Shown here piece after piece: positions 44,061 through 56,380 of a stretch of 64,000 bases of DNA. Source of the stretch: Sphaerisporangium siamense (GTDB lineage Bacteria > Actinomycetota > Actinomycetes > Streptosporangiales > Streptosporangiaceae). The notes under the pieces are model-generated. The model searched no databases. It was not told the origin of the DNA and saw only the letters and a list, made by a program, of their open reading frames with translations. The position numbers and the translations under genes were made by a program. The stretch's first letter is position 1; each line of letters begins with the position of its first letter. The stretch covers positions 2,418,001-2,482,000 of the forward strand of contig NZ_JACHND010000001.1 of the NCBI RefSeq assembly GCF_014205275.1, read 5' to 3'.

Positions 44061-45493
44061 GAAGGGCGCTCCACGCCCGTCATGGGGGTCGTCACGGGAG
44101 CGGACATCGGAGCCGTCGGCCGGGTGCTGTCCCCGTCCGTCTGCCCCGCGAAGCCGGGGTGAATCGGGGAGGCGGGCAGAAGGACGTCGGCGCCGTTCCT
44201 CCAGAGAAGGGCGAACGAGATCATGTACAGGGTGAGCGCGGTGATCAGGCCGTCGTAGACGACCATGTAGAGCAGCGCGAGGATCATGACGAGCGTGCCC
44301 GCCCGCCCGACGGGGGTGCGGTCGCGCCAGTGGCGGCGGACGGCCCCGGCGAAGAACGCGACGTACAGCGCGGCCCCGGTGAAGCCCTGAGTGATGAGCA
44401 GGAGCCAGAGCTGCCCGTCGCTGCCGAGCGGCGGATGCCCGCACTCGGCGCACCAGTCGGTCTTGCCGGTGGTGATCGTCTGGTAGTTGCCGTAGGCGTT
44501 GCGGGTGTTGCCGTACCCGATGACCGGCGAGTGGGCGGCGGCCTCCAGGGTGGCGGCGACGGTGAAGGCCCGGATGCGGTTGCTGTGCGGGCTGTCCAGG
44601 CGCTGGGCCACGATGCCGGCGAGCGGCCCGGCGGCGAGGAGGAGCCCCGCGACGGCCACGGCGGCGCCGATCACCAGCCCGGTGCGGGGACGCGCGCGGG
44701 CCAGCGTGTAGGCCAGCGACACGGCGAGGCCGATCCACAGGCCGCGGTTGAGCGAGTAGACGATGGGGATCGCCGCCAGGGCGACCACCGCCGCGCACAG
44801 CGCCCGCCGCACCGGCCCGCCGTACACCCACCAGCCGACGACGAACCAGACCAGCAGCACCGACAGGTTGCCGCCCCAGGCGTTGGCCCACTCGAAGGGC
44901 GCCTCCGGGCGCGGCGCGGCGTGCCCGAGGACGTGCTGGATCTGCGCCGCCGTGGGGTGGATCAGGTTGCGGACGTAGGAGTTCTCGCTGATCCAGGACG
45001 GCAGCACCATCTCGGCCGGCGAGGTGAACGTGAACCGCGGCGCGACGACGCCGAGCAGCCCCCCGGCCACGGTGGTGAGGAACAGCACGCCGAGCATGCC
45101 CACGAGCGCGCGCCGCGGCAGCTCGCGCTCGGTGAGGTTGACCAGGTAGAGCACCATGACGACCAGCGCCACGTACAACGCGAGACGCATGGCGTACCCG
45201 AGGACGCGGCCGGTGCCGAACTCGCCGTACGTGCCGGGGGGCGACTCGCCGAGCATGACCGCGCTGACGAGGTATCCGGCGACGAGCAGGGCCCACAGCC
45301 CCATGCCCTTCGGCACGCGGACCGGCCTGCGCCGCCACAGCACGACCGCCATGGGCACGGCGGCGACGACGATCGAGAGGCCGCCGAGGCCGAGCGCCCA
45401 CCAGACCGGGTAGCCGACGAGGTAGCCGGCGATCGGCCAGGCCGCGGGCGCGGGCAGGCGCGCGCGGGACGGCCAGGGGGGAGAGAGGCTCAT
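44057..45493 (-). CDS. O-antigen ligase/polymerase family membrane protein (Wzy/WaaL-like)
   Basis: A 478-residue polytopic protein with about ten to twelve membrane helices. It has a large extracellular loop containing IYSLNRG-like VYSLNRGLWIGLAVSLAYT and SPVIGYGNTRNAYGNYQTI, which match the Wzy_C motif region of O-antigen ligases and polymerases. It also carries GSDGQLWLLLITQGFTGAAL. It probably polymerises or transfers the lipid-linked glycan outside the membrane. ATG 45493 lies seven bases after the stop of the Wzz-like gene, and its own stop overlaps the next gene. The C-terminal 30 residues are Thr/Pro-rich and disordered. Confidence 0.88.
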   Translation of the reverse strand: MSLSPPWPSRARLPAPAAWPIAGYLVGYPVWWALGLGGLSIVVAAVPMAVVLWRRRPVRVPKGMGLWALLVAGYLVSAVMLGESPPGTYGEFGTGRVLGYAMRLALYVALVVMVLYLVNLTERELPRRALVGMLGVLFLTTVAGGLLGVVAPRFTFTSPAEMVLPSWISENSYVRNLIHPTAAQIQHVLGHAAPRPEAPFEWANAWGGNLSVLLVWFVVGWWVYGGPVRRALCAAVVALAAIPIVYSLNRGLWIGLAVSLAYTLARARPRTGLVIGAAVAVAGLLLAAGPLAGIVAQRLDSPHSNRIRAFTVAATLEAAAHSPVIGYGNTRNAYGNYQTITTGKTDWCAECGHPPLGSDGQLWLLLITQGFTGAALYVAFFAGAVRRHWRDRTPVGRAGTLVMILALLYMVVYDGLITALTLYMISFALLWRNGADVLLPASPIHPGFAGQTDGDSTRPTAPMSAPVTTPMTGVERPS

Positions 45494-45500
45494 GGTGGGC

Positions 45501-46796
45501 TCACGAGGCCCGGGCGCCGGGGTCGGCGGATGGCCGGCCGATCTCGCGGCGGGTGCCGCCGGGCGCGGCCGAGGACGTCAGCAGGATCACGCCGAGGGGC
45601 GAGATCTCGGTGCGCCGGAGCTGGCGTACGGCCCGGGCGAGCTGTTTGGACCTGGCCGCGCGGCTCTCGACGACGAGGAGGGCGGCGTCGGCGCGGGCCT
45701 CCTGGTCGGTGCGCACCCAGATGGGGGCGAGGCCGGTGAGGGCGAGGCGGAGGTCGTCGGCGATGGGCTCGGGGTCGACGCCGGGGGTGACGCCGCGTAC
45801 GAGCAGCTCGCCGCCGTCGCGCAGGTGGCGGGCCACGGCCATGGCGAGTTCGCGCAGCTCGCGGGCGTTGCCGCCCTTGCACAGGACGGGCAGGCCGGTG
45901 AGGCGCTCGATGTCGGCGGCGGTCCTGAGGCGGGTGTCGAGGCGGTCGCGCAGCATGGCGGCGCCGGTGCCGGCGAGCAGGCCGAGGAACAGCCCGCTGC
46001 CCAGGTACAGCGGCGGGCGCGGCCGGGCGGGGGAGCCGGGCGGCCGGGCGTCGCTGATCACGCTGCCGGGGGTGACCGCGACGGTCTTGAGCGCGTCGTG
46101 CTTGAGGGTGAGCGCGTAGACCTGCCGGGTGAGGACGTTCTGCCGCTGGACGGCGATGGTGCGCTGGGCCGAGCCGCGGGGGGCGCGGGGAAGGGCGGCG
46201 ACGACGGCGCCGAGGGCGGAGTCGACCTGGCGCAGCTTGCCGGACAGGGCCTTGAGCTGGGCGTCGATGGCGTGTCTCGCCGTCGACTCGCGCTGGGCGA
46301 GGTAGCCCTTGGCGAACGCCTGCGCCCCGGCGGCGGCGCTCGCCGGGTCGCCGGCGGTGTAGGACACGGCCAGGACGGCGGAGTTGGGCGGCACGTTGAC
46401 GGTGACGCGTTCGCGCAGCGCCTCGGCGTCTTGGACCTTGAGGATGCGGGCGGCGCGGGCGGCGACGACGGCGGAGTGGGCGATCTGGGCCTCGGTGTCG
46501 AGGTTGAGCGGTTCGCGCTGGCGCTGGGTGGTGGGGTTGGTCTGCTCCTGGACGCCGGTCGGCGAGACGAGGACCTCGGCCGTGGCGGTGTAGGAGGCCG
46601 GGGTCAGGACGAGCGCGAGGACGCCGAGAGTGAGGCCGCCGAGCAGGAACCAGGCGAGCGTGACGCGCCGCCGCAGCAGCACCGCGCCGAACCTGGCGAA
46701 CTCCGCGGGCTCGCGCCCGGCGACCAGGCGGCGCGGGCCGTCCGTGCCGCCGGGGCCGCCGGGGCCGCCGGGAGGTGAGGACGCCGGGTGGCTCAT
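45501..46796 (-). CDS. Wzz-like chain-length determinant / polysaccharide co-polymerase
   Basis: A protein of about 431 residues with two membrane helices (about 48-66 and 250-270) flanking a periplasmic helical region, the Wzz topology. The first helix is followed by YTATAEVLVSPTG and the middle region by SAVLAVSYTAGDPASAAAGA. The C-terminal part (AAMLRDRLDTRLRTAADIER and later LLVVESRAARS) resembles a degenerate BY-kinase domain without a Walker A motif. It would set chain length together with the Wzy-like protein. ATG 46796 (AGAGG upstream, long spacing) is chosen; ATG 46832 adds 12 residues. It is the first gene of the operon. Confidence 0.87.
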   Translation of the reverse strand: MSHPASSPPGGPGGPGGTDGPRRLVAGREPAEFARFGAVLLRRRVTLAWFLLGGLTLGVLALVLTPASYTATAEVLVSPTGVQEQTNPTTQRQREPLNLDTEAQIAHSAVVAARAARILKVQDAEALRERVTVNVPPNSAVLAVSYTAGDPASAAAGAQAFAKGYLAQRESTARHAIDAQLKALSGKLRQVDSALGAVVAALPRAPRGSAQRTIAVQRQNVLTRQVYALTLKHDALKTVAVTPGSVISDARPPGSPARPRPPLYLGSGLFLGLLAGTGAAMLRDRLDTRLRTAADIERLTGLPVLCKGGNARELRELAMAVARHLRDGGELLVRGVTPGVDPEPIADDLRLALTGLAPIWVRTDQEARADAALLVVESRAARSKQLARAVRQLRRTEISPLGVILLTSSAAPGGTRREIGRPSADPGARAS

Positions 46797-47133
46797 GGCA
46801 GCGGCAGGCCTCTCGGTGCGGGGGTGGTCCATCGGGGTTCGCGCTGATCGGTGCTGATCGGTGCTCGTTCGTGCCGTTCGGGCGGGACGCGAAAAGCGCG
46901 GGCCGTCGGGAACCGGCCTTGAGAACTATAGGCACAACCCAAGATTTCTCGATCGCATACGAGCGTTTTCGTGGACGGTGAACGGCCTGGCCGGACCGCG
47001 ATATCGGGATATTTCATTCTCCATGACATCGCAGCTCAGCGTGGAGGGGCGAGTTTCCGGCCGTTCGGTGCGCTTTAGTGGGAAGGTGAATACCGGCCTT
47101 CTGAGGAAACGACTAAAGGGAGGTTTGGTCGCC
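46797..47133. other. Divergent promoter region of the polysaccharide operon and GH26-like gene
   Basis: The 337-base gap is AT-richer than its surroundings between 46920 and 47110, consistent with two outward promoters. A repeated CTGATCGGTG lies near 46845-46860. No coding sequence is seen, although a long upstream frame stays open on the forward strand. Confidence 0.5.
46925..46930 (-). promoter_or_regulatory. Possible -10 element of the reverse-strand polysaccharide operon
   Basis: On the reverse strand this reads TATAGT, with TCGAGA at a 17-base spacing upstream. It would start a transcript about 90-130 bases before the Wzz-like gene. Confidence 0.4.
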
Positions 47134-48207
47134 TTGCGTAGAGTGGCGGGAATATGGTTTTTCGGTATCGGGCTCGCCGCCGGATGCGGGCTGATCGTCT
47201 ACGCCGTCGCGTCGGTGAAGCCGCCGGAGCGCGCCGTCGCCACCGGCCGCCCGGGCGCCGACCTGCCCGTCCCGAGCGGCGCGCCCGGCTGCGTGGCCAC
47301 GGCCAAGCTGATCCCGAGCTGCGGCGCCTGGTGGGGCATGGCCCCGGACGTCTTCGGCGGACGGCCGCCGTCCCAGGCCATCGCCTTCGCCGAGCAGCGC
47401 ATGGGGCGCAGGGCCGACATCGTCCACGTGTACCACCGCGGCTGGGAGCCGTTCCCCACCCCCGAGGAGCTCCACCTCGCCAAGAAACGGCTGCTGCTGA
47501 TCAACTGGAAGCCCTCGATCCGGCGCACCTGGGCCGAGATCGCCGCCGGGGCCATCGACGACCGCATCGACCGCGTCGCCGCGACGATCCGGCACAGGCT
47601 CCCGCGCCGCTTCTTCCTCACCATCCACCACGAGCCGGAGAACGACGTGCGCGAGCGGCCCGGCTCCGGCATGACCGCCGAGGACTACGCCGCCATGTAC
47701 CGGCACGTTGTGCTGCGCCTGCGCGACCAGGGGGTGCGCAACGCCGTCACGGTCATGACGTACATGGGCGCGCCCAACTGGGCGGCGAAGCCGTGGTTCG
47801 AGCGGCTCTACCCCGGCGACGACGTGGTCGACTGGATCGGCCTGGACCCTTACGCCGACCACCGGGTCAACGACTTCGCCGGCCTGGTCGACAAGCGGCG
47901 CGCCGACCAGGGCGACTGGCCCGGCTTCTACCGCTGGACCCAGCAGCGCTTCCCCGGCAAGCCGCTCATGATCGCTGAGTGGGGGGCCTTCGAGCGGCAC
48001 GACGACCCCGCGTTCAAGGTGTCGTTCTTCAACTCGGTCCGCCGCCAGATCCGGGGCTACCCGCAGATCAAGGCGCTGGTCTACTTCGACTCGCCGATCG
48101 CGCCGCGCGGCGACACCCGCTTCGACTCCAGCGTCCCCGCCGGGCGCGCGTTCGCCGAGCTGGCCCGCGCCCCCTACTTCAGCTCCACGCCCGTCCCCGA
48201 CCACTGA
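47134..48207 (+). CDS. Membrane-anchored GH26-like glycoside hydrolase
   Basis: A protein of about 357 residues. An N-terminal membrane helix (IWFFGIGLAAGCGLIVYAVA, about 7-26) anchors an extracellular TIM-barrel domain. The clan GH-A/GH26 signatures are FFLTIHHEPEND, with the acid/base Glu, and PLMIAEWGAFERHD, with the nucleophile Glu; VVDWIGLDPYADHR is another barrel motif. GH26 enzymes cut beta-mannans and related glycans; the true substrate is probably the local polysaccharide. The start is a TTG at 47134 with AAAGGGAGG ten bases upstream. It is divergent from the Wzz-like gene, which supports a role in trimming or release of the chain. Confidence 0.82.
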   Translation: MRRVAGIWFFGIGLAAGCGLIVYAVASVKPPERAVATGRPGADLPVPSGAPGCVATAKLIPSCGAWWGMAPDVFGGRPPSQAIAFAEQRMGRRADIVHVYHRGWEPFPTPEELHLAKKRLLLINWKPSIRRTWAEIAAGAIDDRIDRVAATIRHRLPRRFFLTIHHEPENDVRERPGSGMTAEDYAAMYRHVVLRLRDQGVRNAVTVMTYMGAPNWAAKPWFERLYPGDDVVDWIGLDPYADHRVNDFAGLVDKRRADQGDWPGFYRWTQQRFPGKPLMIAEWGAFERHDDPAFKVSFFNSVRRQIRGYPQIKALVYFDSPIAPRGDTRFDSSVPAGRAFAELARAPYFSSTPVPDH

Positions 48208-48228
48208 CAGGGCCGGGGACGCGGCGCG

Positions 48229-49482
48229 TCAGCGCACCCAGCCGCCCGAGGTGAGCAGGCCCAGCACCGTGCCGACGGCCCGGTCCACCGGCATGCCTGT
48301 GGTGTCCAGGGTCAGGTCGGCGTCCTCCGGCTCCTCGTAGGGGTCGGAGATGCCGGTGAACGCCGGGATCACCCCCGCGCGGGCCTTGGCGTACAGCCCC
48401 TTGCGGTCGCGCCGCTCGCACTCGGCGAGCGGCGTGGCGACGTGGACGAGCAGGAAGTCGGCGCCGACGGCCTCCACCATGTGGCGCACCTCGTCGCGGA
48501 TCGCGGCGTACGGGGCGATCGGCGCGCAGATCGCGAGCCCGCCGTGCCGGGCGACCTCGGCGGCGACGAAGCCGATCCTGCGGATGTTGAGGTCGCGGTC
48601 CTGCTTGGAGAAGGTGAGGCCCGCCGACAGCAGCCGCCGCACCACGTCGCCGTCCAGGTACGTCACCGTGCGGCCGCCGCGTTCGAGCAGGGCGTCGTGC
48701 AGGCCGCGGGCGATCGTCGACTTGCCCGAGCCCGACAGGCCCGTGAAGAACACCACCAGGCCGCGCCGGTGCGGCGGCCCGGGCAGCGTGACCGGCTCGG
48801 GCGCGGCGAGGTGCTCCTCGGCGCCGAACGCGGACGCGACGTGCTCGCGCAGCTCCAGGTCGATCTCGGGGTCGCGCGGGGCCAGCGGCACCACGGCCAC
48901 CTCCGTGCCGCCGGGCAGGGCGTCGCGGGCCTTGAGCGCGGCGCGCACCACGGCGGGGCCGCCCTCGCCGAAGGCCAGCGGGAGCAGCAGGACCGCCGCG
49001 TCCAGCTCGCGGGCGGTGGCGGTGATCTCGTCCAGCGAGTCGAGCGGGCCGCGCATGGTGACGGCCAGCACCGGACGCCCGCCCATGGCGGCGCGCACCT
49101 CGGCGGGAGGACGGCGCAGCCGCGCGAAGGGGCCGTGCTCGGGCGCGCCCACGGAGGTCACCGGGCCCGCCACCAGCCCGTCGGCCGTCCGCTCCGTCAC
49201 CTTCATCACGGCCACGGCCGCGCCCTCGGGGTCGCGCAGCGTCAGTTCCTGACCGGCGGACACCGGATGATCGTGCGGTACCGTCAGCGTGACCGGGTCG
49301 GGCCAGGGGGTGCCGTCGGCGAGGCGGCCGCTCTCGACCACCGAGGCCAGGTCGGCCGAGCCGAGGAACCCGGTCAGCGGGGTGAAGGCCCCGGACAGCA
49401 GCAATTCGAGGTCGGCGAGCTCGTGGGCGTCGGGCACCCAGTCGAGGACGGGGCCGGCGGCGGTCTCCTCTGCGTTTCCCAC
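48229..49482 (-). CDS. cysC: Adenylylsulfate kinase with degenerate ATP-sulfurylase N-terminus
   Basis: Phosphorylates APS to PAPS. The C-terminal 180 residues form a complete APS kinase: P-loop FFTGLSGSGKSTIARGL, YLDGDVVRRLLSAGLTFSKQ, DLNIRRIGFVAAEVARHGG, and YAKARAGVIPAFTGISDPYE. The N-terminal region matches the PUA-like part of homomeric ATP sulfurylase (HELADLELLLSGAFTPLTGF, LADGTPWPDPVTL). The catalytic QxRNPxHRxH and GRDHAG-like motifs are missing, so it probably no longer makes APS. That job falls to CysD/CysN. GTG 49482 is chosen by homology; ATG 49557 would add 25 unlikely residues. It converges on the GH26-like gene. Confidence 0.9.
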   Translation of the reverse strand: MGNAEETAAGPVLDWVPDAHELADLELLLSGAFTPLTGFLGSADLASVVESGRLADGTPWPDPVTLTVPHDHPVSAGQELTLRDPEGAAVAVMKVTERTADGLVAGPVTSVGAPEHGPFARLRRPPAEVRAAMGGRPVLAVTMRGPLDSLDEITATARELDAAVLLLPLAFGEGGPAVVRAALKARDALPGGTEVAVVPLAPRDPEIDLELREHVASAFGAEEHLAAPEPVTLPGPPHRRGLVVFFTGLSGSGKSTIARGLHDALLERGGRTVTYLDGDVVRRLLSAGLTFSKQDRDLNIRRIGFVAAEVARHGGLAICAPIAPYAAIRDEVRHMVEAVGADFLLVHVATPLAECERRDRKGLYAKARAGVIPAFTGISDPYEEPEDADLTLDTTGMPVDRAVGTVLGLLTSGGWVR

Positions 49483-49586
49483 CGGCCCAGGATATTGGCG
49501 CGCCGCCCCGGCCACGGCCAGGGGAAGGCATAGCGGGAGACCCTCCGCCGCGTCCATGGGCCGACATTCGACCCCCGGAGGTGATC

Positions 49587-50126
49587 GTGGACGTTGCCGA
49601 GGAGCGACGGTTCCGCGAGTTCGTGTCCGCGCGCTCGCCCGCGCTGATGCGTTTCGGCTACCTGCTGACCGGCGGTGACCAGCACGCCGCGGAGGACCTG
49701 CTGCAGACGGTGCTGGTCAAGACGGCGGCCAGGTGGAGCCGCGTCGACGACCCCGAGCCGTACGTGCGGCGCGCGATGTACCGGCAGCAGGTGAGCTGGT
49801 GGCGCCTGGCCTCGCACCGGCGCGAGACCACCGTCGCCGACGCCCCCGACGCGCCCGACCCGTCGGGGCGCGACCACGCGGACGCGGCCGAGGTGAAGCT
49901 CGTGCTGCGGCACGCGCTGGCCCGCCTGACGTCCCGCCAGCGCGCCGCGCTGGTGCTGCGGTACTTCGAGGACCTGCCCGAGGCCGAGGTCGCCCAGATC
50001 ATGGGCTGCTCGGTCGGCACCGTGCGCAGCACCGTCCACCGCTCCCTCGCCCGCCTGCGCGCCGCCGCGCCCGAGCTCGCCGACCTGCGCTCCCCGCGCG
50101 ACTCCTTCGAGGAGGTTCCCCGATGA
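49587..50126 (+). CDS. SigE-family ECF RNA polymerase sigma factor
   Basis: A 179-residue ECF sigma factor of the actinobacterial SigE-type family. Region 2 reads REFVSARSPALMRFGYLLTG, AEDLLQTVLVKTAARW and YVRRAMYRQQVSWWR. Region 4 contains LTSRQRAALVLRYFEDLPEA and MGCSVGTVRSTVHRSLARLR. The GTG at 49587 is fixed by a perfect anti-16S sequence GGAGGTGATC (49577-49586) directly before it. The stop overlaps the next gene as ATGA, coupling it to a membrane propeller protein that probably acts as its regulator. Confidence 0.93.
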   Translation: MDVAEERRFREFVSARSPALMRFGYLLTGGDQHAAEDLLQTVLVKTAARWSRVDDPEPYVRRAMYRQQVSWWRLASHRRETTVADAPDAPDPSGRDHADAAEVKLVLRHALARLTSRQRAALVLRYFEDLPEAEVAQIMGCSVGTVRSTVHRSLARLRAAAPELADLRSPRDSFEEVPR

Positions 50127-51508
50127 CTCCCGAATCGCTGCTTCCCGACACGCTCCGCGAGTGGGCGGGGGAGGCCCAGGTGCCCCACGACCTGACCGAC
50201 CGCGTCCTGCGGCGGCGCGGCCGGCGGCGTCTCGCCACGGTCGTGCTGGCCACGGGGGCCACGGCCGCGGTGGTCGCCGCGGGAGTGCTGGTGCCGGTGA
50301 TCGTGCGCGGCGCGGGCGGAGGGGAGGACAGGACCGCGACGGCGGCCACGCCGACCGCGTCGGCGTCCGTCTCGCCCACCGCGTCCCCGTTCTCGCTCGT
50401 CACGCCGCCGCCCGACCCGCTGCCCGAGGGGCCGGCGCCCCGGCCGTCCCCCGTGGAGGCCGGCGCGCTGCCCGCCTCCCTGGACGTGCGCGCGGACCCG
50501 GGGCAGGCGCCGCCGCGCGGCCTGATCGCCGCGGGCCGGATGGCCGTCTCGTCGTACTTCGTGTCGGGGTACGAGAAGACGGGCGCGCGGTCCGACCGCC
50601 GCCACGACACCTGGTACCTCTACGACCCCCGGACGGGCGGGTACGAGCGGACGGACTGGTCGACGGTGGACGTGGCCCCCGGCATGCGGCTCGCCGCCGT
50701 GCTGGAACGGGACCTGCCCGCCTCCAGGGTCGGCATCCTCGACATGGCCACGCGCCAGGTCAGGTGGGTCCCGCTGGACCACCCGGTGGCGCGGATCGCC
50801 TGGTCGCCCGACGGCACGAAACTGCTGGCCACCGCGTACGAGAAGAACCCCGACGCCCGCGAGAAGGTGTCGGAGGACGGGTCGAGCTGGGAGGAGTCCG
50901 ACCCGGTCCGCACCGGGTTCCACATCGTGGAGGCGGCGTCGGGGACGGCCGCGTTCCACGCCGTGGACGAGCCGTCCGAGGTGCTTCCCGGGCCGCCGGA
51001 CGCCGCCTTCCAGTGGTCCTCCGACGGCACGCTGATCTGGGAGCCCAACGACCGGAGGCTCCGCGATGAGGACCCCCAGCGGCTGTACTACGGCCTCGAC
51101 GGACGCCGGGTCGAGGGGCCCGCGGTCGAGGAGCTCGACATCGAGCAGGCGGGGACGTCGCCGGACGGCAGGCTGTACGCCGGTCGCCGCATCTACCCGC
51201 GCGGACCGAAGACGATGACGCCGGAGCAGGCCGTGGATCTCGTGGCCCAGCGGGTCGAGGGGCCCGAGACCGTCGTGCGGGACACCGCCACCGGGAAGAT
51301 CGTCGGACGGCAGTGGATGCTCCAGCTCCTGGCGTGGGCGGACAACGATCATCTGATCGCGCTGCAGTGCCTCGGCGGGTGCGAGGACGAGTTCGACTCC
51401 TACCTGGCGCTGGTCACCGTGGACGGACGGCAGAGCGTCCGGCTCTCCGGCGACATGAAGGACAGCCAGCGGCCGGGAAGCTGGCACCCCGTGCTGACCT
51501 CGCGCTGA
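50123..51508 (+). CDS. Membrane-anchored beta-propeller protein coupled to the SigE-type sigma factor
   Basis: 461 residues. A short cytoplasmic N-terminus (DTLREWAGEAQVPHDLTDRV) resembles the helical anti-sigma segment found in partners of SigE-family factors. It is followed by one membrane helix (about 38-60), a Thr/Ser/Pro-rich linker (about 65-115), and an extracellular WD40/TolB-like propeller (ARIAWSPDGTKLLATAYE, AAFQWSSDGTLIWEPND, TSPDGRLYAGRR). There is no zinc-binding HxxxCxxC motif. It probably holds the sigma factor at the membrane and senses a signal outside; this is inference from coupling and topology. ATG 50123 overlaps the sigma stop by four bases. Confidence 0.82.
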   Translation: MTPESLLPDTLREWAGEAQVPHDLTDRVLRRRGRRRLATVVLATGATAAVVAAGVLVPVIVRGAGGGEDRTATAATPTASASVSPTASPFSLVTPPPDPLPEGPAPRPSPVEAGALPASLDVRADPGQAPPRGLIAAGRMAVSSYFVSGYEKTGARSDRRHDTWYLYDPRTGGYERTDWSTVDVAPGMRLAAVLERDLPASRVGILDMATRQVRWVPLDHPVARIAWSPDGTKLLATAYEKNPDAREKVSEDGSSWEESDPVRTGFHIVEAASGTAAFHAVDEPSEVLPGPPDAAFQWSSDGTLIWEPNDRRLRDEDPQRLYYGLDGRRVEGPAVEELDIEQAGTSPDGRLYAGRRIYPRGPKTMTPEQAVDLVAQRVEGPETVVRDTATGKIVGRQWMLQLLAWADNDHLIALQCLGGCEDEFDSYLALVTVDGRQSVRLSGDMKDSQRPGSWHPVLTSR

Positions 51509-51554
51509 CCGCGCCGGCCTCGCGCCGGCCTCGCGCCGGCGCCCGCGGCCGGGG

Positions 51555-52304
51555 TCAGATCAGCCGGGCGAAGTGGTTCTGAGGCTTGCGGATCACCAGC
51601 GTGATCTCGTCCCGCGTGGCGGGCAGGCGGTCGCCGGACAGGCGCGCGACCGCCTTGCACGCCACGCGGGCGAGCCGCGCGTGCGGCCCGCGTAGCGCGG
51701 GACCCGACGTGCCCGAATAGTCCTCGGCGATCATGAGCCCGCGCATCAGGCAGTAGGAATGGATGCCCTCGCGGGAGGCGACCTGCTCGTAGATCGCCGG
51801 CAGGGGGCCGACCGTGCCCTCGGGGGCGAACCGCGGCCACAGCAGCCTGCGGAACCAGCCGGGCAGGAGGCGGTCGCAGAAGCCGTACGCCGAGGCGCGG
51901 TCGCGCATGCGGATCAGCAGCAGCCCGCCGGGGCGCAGGGCGTTTACCATGCGGTCCAGCACGAGTTCGGTGTGGCGCACCCGCTCCAGCAGGAACGCCG
52001 CGTGCACGACGTCGAACGTGCGGGGCAGCAGCGGCGCGTCGCGCAGGTCGCCGAGGAAGCGGGCGTCCAGGTCGGCGCGGTGCTCCAGGGCGGCGCGCAG
52101 CACGGGGAGGTCCTCGTCGATGCCGGTGACCCGGGTCTCGACGCGCTCCAGATCGATCCGGCCGCCGCGGCCGCATCCGGCGATCAGGATGTCGAGCCTG
52201 CGGCCGAGCTGCTCGGTTCTCAGCTCGCGGATCCGGAGGCTGAACACGTCGCCTTGGGTGGCGGGCCACCATCGAACCTCTGACATGTGACTCAGGGTAG
52301 TCAT
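51555..52304 (-). CDS. Class I SAM-dependent methyltransferase
   Basis: A 249-residue protein with a methyltransferase core. Motif I is DILIAGCGRGGRIDLERV (about 33-50), the acidic residue after strand 2 lies in TGIDEDLPVL, and motif II/post I is FDVVHAAFLLERVRH, followed by NALRPGGLLLIRMRD (motif III). The C-terminal half, with FCDRLLPGWFRRLLWPRFAP, is longer than usual and basic. The substrate is unknown. ATG 52304 is preferred (AGAAGGGGG upstream) over ATG 52286. It is divergent from mfd across a structured 358-base region. Confidence 0.82.
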   Translation of the reverse strand: MTTLSHMSEVRWWPATQGDVFSLRIRELRTEQLGRRLDILIAGCGRGGRIDLERVETRVTGIDEDLPVLRAALEHRADLDARFLGDLRDAPLLPRTFDVVHAAFLLERVRHTELVLDRMVNALRPGGLLLIRMRDRASAYGFCDRLLPGWFRRLLWPRFAPEGTVGPLPAIYEQVASREGIHSYCLMRGLMIAEDYSGTSGPALRGPHARLARVACKAVARLSGDRLPATRDEITLVIRKPQNHFARLI

Positions 52305-52450
52305 TGAACCCCCTTCTGTAGTGGATTTACTTTGCGAAAGGGCGCTACGGGAAGGAGGGCGCGTCACCAGAGGGCCGCCCGTGCCCGGAAGGGACGTACA
52401 CCGCGAGATCGGCCGTAGCGGGCGGACAGGTGGTTCCCGGCATGCCGGCC

Positions 52451-52555
52451 CCTCAAGGGAAGTAGCCTTGAGGGTGACCCCGGACGCGACGAACCGGGGT
52501 CGCGCGCGTCGTCGTATAGTGCGCAAGGCACCCGCGAGGCCCGTCCACGGGTGCC
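52451..52555 (+). promoter_or_regulatory. Structured mfd promoter/leader: three perfect hairpins around a TATAGT
   Basis: Hairpin 1: CCTCAAGG (52451-52458) with CCTTGAGG (52466-52473). Hairpin 2: GACCCCGG (52476-52483) with CCGGGGTC (52494-52501). A -10-like TATAGT lies at 52515-52520. Hairpin 3: GGCACCCG (52527-52534) with CGGGTGCC (52548-52555), which would form the very 5' end of the transcript. The rest of the 358-base gap between 52305 and 52662 shows no gene. Confidence 0.5.
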
Positions 52556-52662
52556 GCCTGTACCGGTGCGGTGCGCGAGGTGGGTCGCCGCGTGGGGTGT
52601 TCGAACGAGCAGGGCCCCGAGGCGAACGAGAAGCCGGACCTGACCACGTGGGGGCATTTCTT

Positions 52663-56235
<3,573 letters not shown>

Positions 56236-56380
56236 GGCGGCGGTCTTCGTCGTCGTCCGGGTTCGTTCCTCACCCTCCCTCCTCCTCAGACCACCGCCGC
56301 GCCCCTCGCGCGCAGAGTCCATGACGAGACGGCCGCCAGGTTTGAGTAGAGTAGGCCCGCCTCTGTTGAAGGGACCGCTA

